NCBI GenBank assembly: GCA_963575745.1
Contig: CAUYUJ010008047.1
Span: 199,139-239,138 of the forward strand
Reading direction: 5' to 3'
Length of the DNA stretch: 40,000 nucleotides
DNA from: Prorocentrum cordatum
Lineage: Eukaryota > Sar > Dinophyceae > Prorocentrales > Prorocentraceae
Shown: in pieces, positions 1 through 9,643 of the stretch
Position numbering within the stretch: position 1 is the stretch's first letter
Layout: every line of letters starts with the position of its first letter
Translations under genes and position numbers: made by a program
The notes under the pieces: generated by a model
The model's database searches: none
Told to the model about the DNA's origin: nothing
Seen by the model: only the letters and a program-made list of their open reading frames with translations

Positions 1-615
1 ACTTCCCGTGCAGTGTTCGATGTCGTGCGTGTTTTTGTTGGCTCGATGGTCCAAGATGATCCTCGATGGTTCTCGCCGAGAAAAAATGCACACGTCCGAG
101 CGATGCCAAGGAAAGGAAGACCCCCTGAGGCAAATCCGAAGTGGGGAAGCAAGAACCCTCGTGCCCTCTGTGGGCACGGGGGCATCGGCAGCAGGACCCG
201 ACTTGTCCGCCTCGGTAACAGGAGAGGTGGCTTCAAGCTATATCTGCAGTATCGGTAGCAACCATACTTGCAAGAGCTGTTGGCGTGGTAAATACGTAAC
301 GGTGAGGAGGACTGACTAGATGAGGAAGAAAGGGTTGGCGACGGGAGGGGGGAGGGAAACAGAGGGAGGGAGGGAGTAGAGGGGGGCATGAGGAGCTGAG
401 AAAGAGAAGGAAGAGGAGGACGATGTGCGGGCGTGTGGTCAAGAAAGTAGCGACCAGGCTGAAGAAGGATTCGATACAGAAAGTGGTGAGAAAGTGAGAT
501 GAGGAAGGGAATGGGAATGGGAATGGGACGCTCGTGCGGGCAATCGCCCGGGCCCCTTAAGGGCGGAGCGGGTGAGGCCGTGGCCTCAGACATGGCCGGC
601 TAGCTGGAAGCTTAC
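1..615. other. No gene seen; purine-rich intergenic DNA
   Basis: No convincing coding frame is visible on either strand. Positions 310-500 are G/A-rich low-complexity sequence. A short GGGAAT hexamer repeat (about 507-531) lies just beyond the 3' end of the minus-strand LINE that starts at 616. It could be the short-repeat tail that many LINEs carry, but it is too short to be sure. Confidence 0.5.
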
Positions 616-2250
616 TCAGGCGGCCGGCGCCACGGAAGTATCAGGAGTGGAACACGTGACAAATTGCGCCTCCAATTTAATCCAAATTGACTCGTCGGTC
701 GCCAGTTGAAGCCAATCGATGTTGTTCACGTCGTAGCTGCTCCGGGCGGGTCTCTCTTGCACGCCATGGGATACGAGAAAATCACGCACGTCATCTTCCC
801 ATCGCTTCTGCTGTCCTCCCGAAGTCCTGTTGCCATTTTGAGAAGCATGGAGGCTCGGGTGCCAGTTGACCACGCATTGAGACCATTCTCGAGGGGACTG
901 CTTCGCCACTCTCGCGGCACATCTCCGCACTAATCGCCGTTGCCTCGTAGTCCAATCGATCACACTGTGCTTGTGCATGAGGCTTTCTGCTTGTCTTGTC
1001 GTGCGCTTGATGTATTCGACCCACGACTCCAAGACAATGCTCTCCAGTGCGACGTTCTCCTCGTTGTCGGTGCTGGGGATGTTAGCCGTGCTGGTATCTG
1101 CGTTTGGGTGGGTAGATGACGGTCGGTTGCGTTTTGCTTCTCCGTGCGTGTCGTCTTCGTGGGTTTGCGGTTCTGTCGTCGCTTGAGTCGTGCGTTGGCC
1201 GGTCGCACTGGATGTCGGTCTCGTGTTGGCGGTGTTGCGTCGTCGTGGGGAACCGACAATCATTCGTAACATGCGTCGCTGGGTGCATCGTAACTGTTGT
1301 CGTAGAGGCTCGGTAAGAGTCCAAGTGGCCGCCCCGTATAGTACCGTCGGTGTAACAGTGCCTTCGAAAAGTCGGAGTCGGTGCTTCAAGGGGTAGTGCT
1401 TCGCTGTGACTTCCTCTTTGCGAGCAGTGAAGGCTGCCCAACCTGCCTTGATCCGGCGTTGCACCTCGGCGTGCATGGTGTCTTGGAAGCTGATCTGCTG
1501 TTTGACTGACCCACAGTGAGGTAAAATCTCGATTTCCATGCTGTTCACCTTGTGCTGCCGTGCTCTCCCAGTCCTGTCAGTCAAATTCGTCAGGATTTTC
1601 GTCTTGTCCGGGTGGATGTGGAGGCCGTGTTGTTGTGCAGCTGTGGCCATGTGTTCAAGCATTGTCGTCAGAAGAACGTCGTCGGCAAAGCGCAGGTTGG
1701 TCAGAGAGCAGTCTTTAGTGAAGCCGAGATTGGATGCCGTGGTTGGGCTTTTTCCATGTGTTCACAAGTGGACGCATGCTGTGTTCAAGACGCGAACTGA
1801 AAAGTAGTGAACTATGGGGATCGCCCTGCTTTGTGCCCCTCTGCAGGTTGAATGGGCGGCTGGTCGTGTCTGTCTGCACCGTGGCTGTTTGGCCAGAATA
1901 CATCTTCCGGAGTAGGTGTATGCAGCTTGGTGCGACACCTTGGCTCTTGAGTGCGGTCCAGAGGCTCTCGTGCTCGACCGTGTCGAAAGCCTTCTTGAAG
2001 TCCAGCGTCGCTATCCAAAGTGGTTGGTTCCATTCCAGAACTCTCTCCCGAAGCATGTGGAAAGTGAAGAGGTGATCTTGCGTCGAACGTCCCAAGCGGA
2101 ATCCTGCTTGGTCTGGGGGCTGTTGTTAGTCCAGGGGCGGCTGCAGTCTATCGTATAGAAGCTTGCTGAAAAGTGTGTAGAGCAGGGGAATGGTGCAGAC
2201 TGGTCTGTAGCTCTGAGGTTGCTTGGGGTCACCTGCTTTCGGGATTACTG
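616..2250 (-). pseudogene. LINE-type reverse transcriptase fragment (LINE A), broken
   Basis: This is a non-LTR retrotransposon reverse transcriptase, 5'-truncated and frameshifted. Sense direction is from 2250 down to 616. Motifs appear in the expected order: a fingers segment (SYRPVCTIPLLYTLFSKLL) near 2140-2205, domain A DFKKAFDTV with its first Asp at about 2002, domain B RGTKQGDP near 1860, and the catalytic FADD box with its two Asp codons at 1678-1683. The thumb and C-terminal part (YGAATWTL near 1340) runs to a stop at 616. The polymerase frame is broken by a TAA at 2126-2128 and by a +1 shift near 1735-1745, between domain B and the FADD box. No endonuclease or ORF1 precedes it; similarity ends near 2250. 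Family type is clear from the motif order; the exact clade is not. Confidence 0.85.
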
Positions 2251-2861
2251 GGGACGGGCTAAAAAGAGGTGCAACAGCAGGAAGAGAAAGGGAGAGAAGG
2301 ATGACGGGGGACTGGGCTAAGAATTGTGAGTGTATCTATCTCTCCTTGTCCTTCCCTGACCTATCGTTAGCTCGGCCCAGGTTTTGCCTTACACTGGCAT
2401 GGGAACTCTTCCTCTGGAAGGGAACCTCATAGTCATCGTCTCTAGCCTGGACCCCTGGGTGGTTTAGGCTCCTTGAGCCTTTCCCCCGTTTCCACAAGAT
2501 GAAGATAATGATAAGACGGACTGAGCTGCAAAATGACGAGCGGGAGGAAGACGAGGAATATACGGAAGCAAACGAATAATGAGGATAACGGGGCGAAGAG
2601 GAATCATTGAGCAGGTAGGGGCACCTACATTTCACACGATCAGCAACACCAGTAGCAACAACAAATAGTGACAATCACAGCAATAGAAATGGCAACCGGA
2701 GGGACACTCGGACGGGGAGGATGCGGAGGAGGTTCAGAGGCATGGAGCACGAGTACACATACATATAGTCGATCAATACATTATATATACAAGAAGGTAT
2801 AACATATCAGGCGGGAGGAAATAGAAGAGGGAGGACGGAGGGGCTGGAAGAGGGAACAGGG
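2251..2861. other. No gene seen
   Basis: No frame here has recognisable motifs. The stretch is moderately purine-rich. The LINE A frame fades out at its left edge and the CCAAGAG-type minisatellite begins at its right edge. Confidence 0.4.
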
Positions 2862-3140
2862 GTGAGGGGTCTCCCAAGACGGCCTAAGACAGCCCCTGGA
2901 GGGCCCCAAGAGGGGCTCCAAGAAAGCCCAAGAGGGGGAATTCGAGCTGACAGTTCGAGCCTTTTCCACCAAGATGACCCCTCGAGCCCCCCAGAGGCTC
3001 CCGAGGCCCCTCCAAGAGGCCCCATGAGGCCTCCAAGTCGCCCTCAAGACGCCCCGCAGAAGCCCCCACGAGGCCCCCAAAAACCTCTCAGATGTCCCAA
3101 GAGTTTTCCAAGGGGTCCCAGAGAGGCACCCCAAGAGTCC
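2862..3140. repeat. Degenerate CCCAAGAG minisatellite, block 1
   Basis: The motif CCCAAGAG, or one-base variants of it, recurs about every 10-20 bases, separated by GGCCTCC/GGCCCC-like spacers. Every frame stays open, giving Pro/Arg/Gln-rich translations that look like a by-product of composition, not a protein. A second block with the same motif is at 3690-4010. Confidence 0.6.
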
Positions 3141-3231
3141 CTCATATGCATCCAACAATCTCTGGACTCAAGAAATCCGCCGACCCTGTCGGAGTGTGGA
3201 AGACGCATCCCGGTGTCGTCGTCGTGCGTGG

Positions 3232-3236
<5 letters not shown>

Positions 3237-3266
<30 letters not shown>
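3237..3266. repeat. (GTC)n microsatellite
   Basis: About ten perfect CGT/GTC triplets run uninterrupted here. Translations through it are poly-Arg, poly-Val or poly-Ser and are not evidence of a gene. Confidence 0.9.
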
Positions 3267-3267
<1 letters not shown>

Positions 3268-3433
3268 CGAAATAAAAGGAAACCGAACACGAAACAGAAG
3301 GAAATCGTAGTCGTGGCGAAGCCCCTCCCTACCCTCCCCACTGGGAGGGTGGGGTGGGGGGGGGGGCAGATACGCATCACCCCTCTCCTCTCCTCTTCCC
3401 CTCTCCTCTCCCTCCCCCTCCCTCCTCTCCTCC

Positions 3434-3536
3434 CCTCCTCCTCCTCCTCCTCCTCCTCCCTCCTCCTCCTCCTCCTCCTCCTCCTCCTCCTCCTCCTCCT
3501 CCTCCTCCCCTTCTTCCTCCTCCTCCTCCTCCTCCG
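3434..3536. repeat. (TCC)n microsatellite, about 100 bp
   Basis: Nearly pure TCC triplets with a few interruptions, flanked by CT-rich sequence from about 3375. On the minus strand this is a GGA tract. The poly-Glu, poly-Arg and poly-Pro frames across it are artefacts of the triplet. Confidence 0.95.
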
Positions 3537-3689
3537 CCGCCACGTCTTCATTTACCTCCGACGTCTTATCACCCATCCCGTCACCCTCGAGGGCCGAGGT
3601 ATTCAGGGTCGGCGGCACCGGCCGTAAGGCCTTAGCAATAACTTCCATGATTGTCTCAACCACTCACTCCTTGTCTTAGCCTCTTTTTG

Positions 3690-4010
3690 GGCCCTTTTCG
3701 GGTTCCTCTTCGGCCCTTCTTGGCGCCCAAGAACGCCCAAGGGCGGCCAAACATCGGCCCAAGAGAACTTCAAAAAGCCACTTTGAGGGCTCCAGAGGAG
3801 AGGGCGTCAATCGGGGACCCCGCCCCTCGTGTGACCGATGGCCTCCAAGGAGGCCCCAAGAGCTCCTCCTCCGAGGCTCCAAAGGGCTCCCAAGAGAGCC
3901 CCAAGAGAGCTCAAAGACCCCCAGGCTTCCCGAAAGAGCACCAAGAGGACCTCGAACCATTCAGAGGAGCCCCAAGAGGTCAACGACGGAGCCTCAGCAG
4001 CACCCCGACA
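3690..4010. repeat. Degenerate CCCAAGAG minisatellite, block 2
   Basis: The same CCCAAGAG core as in block 1 (2862-3140) recurs with CTCC/GGCC spacers. The two blocks are separated by triplet arrays and may be parts of one original array. No gene is supported. Confidence 0.55.
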
Positions 4011-4014
4011 GGCC

Positions 4015-4320
4015 CTCCAGAGAGCAACGTCAACAGCAGAAGCACCACTAGCAGCGGCAGCACCACCACTGCGACCAGCACCAGCAGCAGCAGCAGCAGC
4101 ACCACCACCACCACCACTGACAACAGCAGCGGCACCACAAGCAGCAGCAGCACTAACACCAGCAACATCAGCACCGGCGCCAGCAGCGCCAGCAGCAGCA
4201 GCAGCAGAAGTAGGACCAACAGCAGCAGCGGCACCAGCACTGCACCGTACCACCAGCAGGAGCGACAACAGCAACACCAGCAGCAACACCAGCCGCAGCA
4301 CCACCACCACTAACAGTAGC
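4015..4320. repeat. Compound CAG/CAC trinucleotide repeat
   Basis: About 300 bp of intermixed CAG, CAC and AGC triplets. Frames read Ser/Thr/Gln/His or Ala/Pro-rich on the plus strand and Leu/Val- or Cys-rich on the minus strand. Interruptions are frequent, so this is an old, impure microsatellite, not a coding homopolymer. Confidence 0.85.
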
Positions 4321-4879
4321 AAGTACGACAAACCTACTGTCGAACAGCCACGAGGCATGCCTGAGCATAGTAGGCGATAGCATAGGAAGAGAGAACGCGG
4401 GACAAAAACAACACAACACACGACTTGTATGAATTCCTGCCTATGTTTCTCCCGTCATGGAGCCGTCTTCGCCTCGTCCGGCGAGAGCTGGAATGGGTGG
4501 GCGGTGAACGCGAAGCGTCTTGAATAAAAGGGGGAAGGAGGGCCAGGAAGAGGGAAGAAGGGGGAGGGGGAACTGATAAGAACACTGACAGCAGGATGAG
4601 CAAAAATGGAGAACGAGAATGGGGACGAGCGCGGGGAGGAGGTAGAGGGCGGAGGAAAAGCGCAAATAGGACGAGGACGAGAAAGGCGAAGGAGCGCGTC
4701 TCTCGCTCTCCTCCCCCGAGCAAACATAATTGCATAAACATACACACGTGGAAAGCGAGCGCATGCGGGCACGCTAACCGATCGCAGGTCGCCCATGTTG
4801 ATGGACATCCCATGGGTCGAGGGTCCACGAAGGTTAGCGTACACTGTGATGTGGGCCGCCCACCGACTAGATAGATGCA
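4321..4879. other. No gene seen
   Basis: Frames are open by composition only. A purine-rich patch lies at 4530-4720. Nothing recognisable is present. Confidence 0.4.
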
Positions 4880-5072
4880 CGCTATCTTTCTGCCAACATT
4901 GCAACAAACTCTCGGAGGTCCGCGCGGATTTCTCGGATCGGCGCTGGACCCTCCCTGACGCACAGAGCGCGCCAGGGGCGGCGCTGGAGGTGCCAAGAGG
5001 GGGCCCCAGCGCCGATCCGAGAAATCTGCGCGGCCCTCCGAATGCTTCTGTGTATGCCACTGTTTGTTCCCC
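4880..5072. repeat. Foldback (MITE-like) element, copy A
   Basis: The core is a near-perfect inverted repeat: arms 4913-4947 and 5006-5040 are 35 bp long and pair at 33 positions, around a GC-rich loop of about 58 bp. Each arm contains GGATCGGCGCTGG or its complement. The right flank ends in TGTTTGTTCCCC, as in copies B and D. No transposase is encoded. Three more copies follow within 1.4 kb. The right limit is set by the shared GTTCCCC motif; the left limit is estimated by symmetry. Confidence 0.7.
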
Positions 5073-5560
5073 GAGGGGGGGGGGCGGGCTGGGGGGAGGG
5101 TGCGGTCCCGACGGGGCGGGGGATCGAAGCCGAGCAGAGCTGCACGGGCGCGGGTCTTCGGAGGTCCGCGCCCCCCCTCGCCGAGGGGGCGGGAAGGGGA
5201 GGGGGGTGGAGGGGAGCGGGCCGGGGCGTTCTGCGCCACTGTCTGAGTCTTCAACCCCCCCGCCCCTGGGGACCGCGCCCCCTCACGCCCCGGCGGGGGG
5301 GGGAGGGCGGCGGAGCAAAGGAGCGCGGGAAGGGCAGGGCTGGCGACGGAGCGGCACGCGCGCGCATGCGAGCGGCACCGCCCGCCGCTCTTCGGGGGGA
5401 ACCAGGACAAGCGGTAGGGGGTGGGCCGGCTCGGGGGCGGGGGCGGGGGGGGGGGGACATCGACCTGAACTGAGCGATGCCTCGCCGACAGGTTGGTGAT
5501 GGGCTCTCGATAGAGGACCCGCACGTTCTTGGGCGGGGTGGGCCATCACGCCCCTATCTA
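5073..5560. other. Very GC-rich intergenic DNA, no gene seen
   Basis: Long G-runs and C-runs (for example near 5077-5100, 5290-5310 and 5435-5456) keep all frames open. No protein motif is visible. The G-runs could form quadruplexes. Confidence 0.4.
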
Positions 5561-5755
5561 GGGGAACAAGAAAAACATAAGCATCAACCAACTTTCAGAG
5601 GTCTGCGTGGATGTCTTGGATCGGCGCTGGGCCCCCCTGCCTGGCACGCGGAGCACGCCATGGGCGGCGCCAGAGGCGCCGCCAGGTGGCCCCAGCGCCG
5701 ATCCAAGAAATCCGCGCGGACCCCCAAAGTTTACGTTTGTGCAGTTGCTTGTTCT
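5561..5755. repeat. Foldback (MITE-like) element, copy B
   Basis: Arms 5591-5630 and 5692-5730 pair with a handful of mismatches. Beyond them the pairing continues weakly to a left end GGGGAACAAG (5561-5570) and a right end GCTTGTTCT (5747-5755). The full unit is therefore about 195 bp, with terminal inverted repeats of about 65 bp. The loop is GGCGCC-rich. It shares the GGATCGGCGCTGG core with copies A, C and D. Confidence 0.7.
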
Positions 5756-5852
5756 GAGACTATTGTCGATGAGTGGGCGATTGGGGGTTGACGCGTTCCC
5801 CCCTGAGCCTAACCCCCCCCCCTAGCGTTGCCCCTGGCAGGCCCGCCTGCAC

Positions 5853-5900
5853 GTCCAGCACCGAGGCGCCGATCAGGCGCAACACGAAGGGTAGCCTCCC
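5853..5900. repeat. 48-bp dispersed duplication, copy 1
   Basis: This stretch matches 6689-6736 at 41 of 48 positions with no gaps, beginning GTCCAGCACCG and ending CCTCCC. The two copies flank foldback copies C and D, which suggests that a longer unit was duplicated and then diverged. Confidence 0.5.
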
Positions 5901-5949
5901 CTTCGCAGGAGGGAAGCGCGTCCTGAAGGAAACGCGTCCTGGACCCCCA

Positions 5950-6145
5950 GAGGAACAAACACCGGCATAACCCAACTGTTGGAGCTTCGCACGGATTTCT
6001 TGGATCGGCGCTGGCCCCCCCCCCCCGGCGGCGCCTCCAGCGCCGCCCCTGGCGCGGTCCGCGCGCCAAGGAGAAGGGTCCAGCGCAGATCCAAGAGATC
6101 TGCGCGGAGCTCCGAAATGTTATGGTCATGCTGTTTTTGTTATTC
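5950..6145. repeat. Foldback (MITE-like) element, copy C
   Basis: Arms 5981-6014 and 6080-6113 pair around a C-run and GGCGGCGCC loop. The outer flanks (AGGAACAAAC at left, TGTTATTCGAGG at right) match the termini of copies B and D in inverted orientation. This is the most diverged outer arm of the four. Confidence 0.65.
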
Positions 6146-6240
6146 GAGGACCCGGGGTCCTTCCCCCAGGACGAGTCATTCATCCCAAGTCGTTTTCTCA
6201 CAGTCCCAGGGCCCGTGGAGGGCCCCGTGGGCACGAAGAT

Positions 6241-6443
6241 GGGGAAACCCACAACGACATACACGTAAAAAACTTGAGGTCCGCGCGGATTCCTCGGGTC
6301 GGCGCTGGACGCCCCTCCCTGGTGAGCGGAGCGCGCCACGGGCGGCGATGGAGGCGCCACCGCGGGGCTCCAGCGGCCAGCGCCGATCCGAGGAACCCAC
6401 GCGGACCTCCGAGTTTTCATGCTCGTGTCATTGCTTGTTCCCC
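6241..6443. repeat. Foldback (MITE-like) element, copy D
   Basis: The left half, 6241-6307, begins GGGGAAACC and ends in GGCGCTGG. The right half, 6377-6443, begins CCAGCGCC and ends GCTTGTTCCCC. The halves pair along most of their 67 bp, making this the best example of the full ~200-bp unit. No target duplication is obvious, and no coding capacity for mobility is present, so an unlinked transposase would be required. Confidence 0.7.
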
Positions 6444-6907
6444 GAGAAGACGGCGGAAAAGACTAAGGACCCGTCTCTCGGGCTGGGCGAAAGGGAGTGA
6501 TAGCAAATGGGAGGTTTGAGAATCAGCTCAAGTAGCTGTTTTTTCCGGCGCCTCCCAGCGCCGGAGGCGCCCATGTATCGAGGAATGGGCCCGGCGGCGG
6601 GGCCGAAACCAGCTGCGTGCAGCAGATTTCGCAACCCCTCCTCTCCCTGTCCCCCCCTTTCGGTTGGCCCGAGTCTCCCTCAGGACCCGTCCAGCACCGG
6701 GGCGCCGACCAGGCGCGGCACGAACGGCAACCTCCCTCCCCCCCCCCCCTTCGAGGCTCCTCCGCCCTGCCGCCGAGCTCCTCGCCCGGCCGCCCCCCGT
6801 GCTCTCGAAGCGTCCGCGGGGAGGGCGTGGGGGCACGGGGGCGCGGGCGAGGGGGGGGGGCCTCCCGGAGCTGCACTGGGCGGGGGGGAGGGCGAAGTGT
6901 CGGGCAA
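6444..6907. other. GC-rich intergenic DNA, no gene seen
   Basis: It contains the second copy of the 48-bp duplication (6689-6736). Open frames are compositional. No protein family is recognised. Confidence 0.4.
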
Positions 6908-7050
6908 AGGGCGGAGGAGGGCGGAGGAGGGGGAGGAGGAGGAGGAGGAGGAGGAGGAGGAGGAGGAGGAGGAGGAGGAGGAGGAGGAGGAGGAGGAGGA
7001 GGAGGTGGAGGAGGAGGAGGTGGAGGAGGAGGGGAGGAGGCGGGGGAGGG
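6908..7050. repeat. (GGA)n array with GGT interruptions
   Basis: About 140 bp of GGA triplets, with isolated GTGGA interruptions near 7005 and 7021. The strand can form G-quadruplex or triplex structures. The poly-Glu and poly-Gly frames across it are not credible genes. Confidence 0.95.
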
Positions 7051-7394
7051 TCGGGCGAAGGGCGGAGGAGGGCGAGGGGCGAGCTGGCAGCACGCTCGCG
7101 CCCATGTCTGCCATCCGGCCGCTCCCTGCCACTCCTTCCCGTTGCGCCGATTGCTTCTCTCTACAGTCGGACTCGATTGGACAGGACACGAGAGAGGACA
7201 CAAGACCCTTCCGAGGGCCGCCTTGCCACAGGAATGTAGGACGCATGGGTCGCGAGACACAGGACACAAGGGTACCCTTGATTTGGCAGGGTCGACCTAC
7301 AAATCTGGGCCGACTGTGTCCGCGGGCGCGTGTCGTAGCCAGCCTGGAACTCCACAAAGGACCCCATCGTGCGATGCGCAGCTGGAGAATGGAA
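7051..7394. other. No gene seen between (GGA)n and the 9-bp repeat
   Basis: Short open frames are present but none has recognisable features. The sequence leads without a sharp border into the 9-bp-periodic repeat. Confidence 0.35.
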
Positions 7395-7680
7395 ACTTGC
7401 GAAACCCGTGCAACCCGGGGGACCTCTGTGGCCTGTGGGGCCTCCGAGACCGGCGACGCCTGTTGGACTTGTGATACCTGTTGGACCTATGGGGCCTGTG
7501 AAACCTGCGAGACCTGTTGGACCCGTGGCACCGGCGGGAAGACCTGTCGGATCTGTTGGACCCTTGGGGCATGCGAGACCTGCGACACATGTGGAACTTG
7601 TGGACCTGTCAAAACAGCGGACCCTGTGGGACCTGTGGGGCCTGTGGTGCTTGCGACACCTGCGAGACCTGTAGGATCCA
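7395..7680. repeat. 9-bp-periodic minisatellite, collagen-like on the minus strand
   Basis: The unit is roughly GGNCCTGTG, varied as GAGACCTGT and GGACCTGTT, and recurs with 9-bp spacing for about 285 bp. Because 9 is three codons, a minus-strand frame reads as Gly-X-Y triplets such as [19 protein letters not shown], while a plus-strand frame reads as a Pro/Val repeat. No start, signal peptide or non-collagen domain flanks the Gly-X-Y stretch. It could be a fragment of a collagen-like gene or a neutral minisatellite. Confidence 0.6.
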
Positions 7681-7961
7681 ACAAAGTGGCCCAAGCTGGG
7701 GCGGGAACGCCATTCTGAACAACGTGAGCACAACGCCGATCCGAACATGAGGCCCACGCTGCAACTGGAGCACCATGTTGAAAAACAAAATCAAAGCCAT
7801 TTCGCGCAAATCCTGCGCAAAAACGCAGGACGCGGAAAGATCGAAGTGAGACATCACGAAATAAAGCTTGCTCGCTCGAATCATGTAAAAAACACTACAC
7901 GGAGAGGGCGGACACTCTCAGGACAGTTTCGGGGGAGAGAGGACAATAGTATCCATAATGG

Positions 7962-7963
<2 letters not shown>

Positions 7964-8001
<38 letters not shown>
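7964..8001. repeat. (TA)n microsatellite
   Basis: About 19 uninterrupted TA dinucleotides. Confidence 0.95.
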
Positions 8002-8002
<1 letters not shown>

Positions 8003-8170
8003 AAAAATCGGGAGAGAGTAGGGAGAAAAAGAAGCCGGAAGTCTCCCAAACTGGGTCCCAAAAGATGTGATCGGAAAATCGAGCCGCATCTCCGATGCAT
8101 CGACGTTGCGTCCGCGACCGTCGGCGACATCGGCTGCGTCGGCGTTGAGAAAATCGGGCTCCGAATCTAA

Positions 8171-8198
8171 CCGCATCGCCGATGCATCGGCGATGCGG
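8171..8198. repeat. 28-bp perfect palindrome
   Basis: The 28 bases are identical to their own reverse complement, centred on ATGCAT with CCGCATCG at the left edge. A half-matching copy (CCGCATCTCCGATGCATCG) lies at about 8087-8105, preceded by the same GAAAATCG that also precedes the palindrome region. This suggests a short tandem duplication of a palindromic unit. Confidence 0.8.
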
Positions 8199-8339
8199 CG
8201 CGACCCTCCGACCCCATCTACCCGGACAGATTGGTAGGCTCGGAGAAGCGGAGGAAGTGGAGAGAGACCTCAAGACTCTGACGGCCTGGAGCGAGACAGG
8301 GTCGTACGGCTGCGCGTTAAGGATACAGGGCCTTTTGAC

Positions 8340-9643
8340 GGCCCACGTTGGTCGCTGTATTCGCCCTCTTGTACAAAAAAGGGGACACTAGTCTGCCTGA
8401 GAATTACAGGCCGATATCTTTATTGCCCGTTGCCTACAAAATCCTGGCCTGGATGATGCAAAAACGCTTGCAAAAAGGAGGCGCGGAGAGCCGAATACGG
8501 AATTCGCAATTCGGTTTCCGACCAAACCGGAGCACCTCCCAAGCCATAGCTATTGTTAGACGCATGTTTGATGCAGCGCAGGCGGCGAAAGCCCCTGGAC
8601 TCATCGCGGTTTTCTTAGATTGGGCGAAAGCCTTCGATAAGATAAAGCACGACATGTTAATTGGAGCTCTTACTAGGTTTGGCATCCCACAACCGACGGT
8701 GGACATGATAGGAAGTATTTATTCAGCACGGCGATTTATTCTGCAGGATTCCGCGGGTAACTCGTCGCAGCGGTGCCAAGCATCAGGCATAGCACAAGGC
8801 TGCCCCCTCTCGCCGTATTTGTTCATTATCGTGCAGAGCGTGATGTTTTTCGACGTTGATCGCGCAGTGGAGGGCGTGCACACAGATGTCGTCGAACCAG
8901 AATTTTTAGTTTGCCCAGACATTTCAAACGCAGATGATACAGTGCTTGCGAGTAGCAGCGCCAATAAGTTGCAGACGTTGCTAGACGCTGTGATTTGCGA
9001 AGGAACAAAGTACGGCTTCGAATTAAATTGGGCCAAGACGGTGGCCATTAATATACAGAACAATGGGGTTGTCAAGACCCCCTCGGGCACCCCAGTGGTC
9101 CCTGCACGGCAAGTTGTTTATTTAGGTGGTCTTCTAAACGCAGACGCCACCGCCAAGCCGGAACTAACGCGGCGCCTCGGAGAGGCACGCGGTGTGTTCA
9201 CAGCGTTACAGCGTTGTTGGTCACACGCCAACATTACGAGATCTAGGAAGCTCGAGCTGAGCAGTGCGATTGTGCTTCCACAGCTATGATACAATTTAGA
9301 AACACTGTGGCTTTTAAAAGCAGACAAAAAGAGATGAGACAGTTTCAATGCGCAGTGTCTCAGGCGTATTTGCCGCATTCCACATTCATATTTGTCGAGA
9401 GTGTCCAACGACCAAGTTTTGAACATATGTCGAGCCCGCCCTCTCAGTGAGGCGCTTTGTGAGAGACAGACTTCGCTATACAACAAGACCGCAGGGTTGT
9501 CACAAGACCACCCGCTGCGAGTTCTCACCTGCAAGCCCAAATCATATTTACCTCGGGTCTGGGACCAATGCCGGAAGAGAGGCAGACCGAAGCAACAGTG
9601 GGCTTCGTGTGTTTACAAGCTTCTGCCACAACAGTGGTCCTGA
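8340..9643 (+). pseudogene. LINE-type reverse transcriptase fragment (LINE B), broken
   Basis: This is a non-LTR reverse transcriptase truncated at the 5' end. The long frame 8348-9289 carries the fingers motif ENYRPISLLPVAYKIL, FGFRPNRST, domain A FLDWAKAFDKI (first Asp about residue 91) and domain B GIAQGCPLSPYLF. The catalytic box reads N-A-D-D at 8927-8938 where the family has Tyr or Phe before Ala-Asp-Asp. The same frame continues past TGA stops at about 9287 and 9335 into ETLWLLKAD, then a C-terminal tail (RKRGRPKQQWASCVYKLL) ending at 9643. No ATG begins the frame and no endonuclease precedes it. Two stops plus the changed active-site residue mark it as dead. Confidence 0.87.

Noticed and set aside
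3142-4421. Poly-Leu, poly-Ser, poly-Ala and poly-Glu frames
   Set aside because: They are produced by TCC, CAG and CAC triplet arrays read in different frames.
6523-7474. Several overlapping 190-400-codon frames on both strands
   Set aside because: All cross the (GGA)n array and GC-rich DNA, with poly-Glu, poly-Gly, poly-Arg, poly-Ser or poly-Pro. They have no domain and no consistent start.
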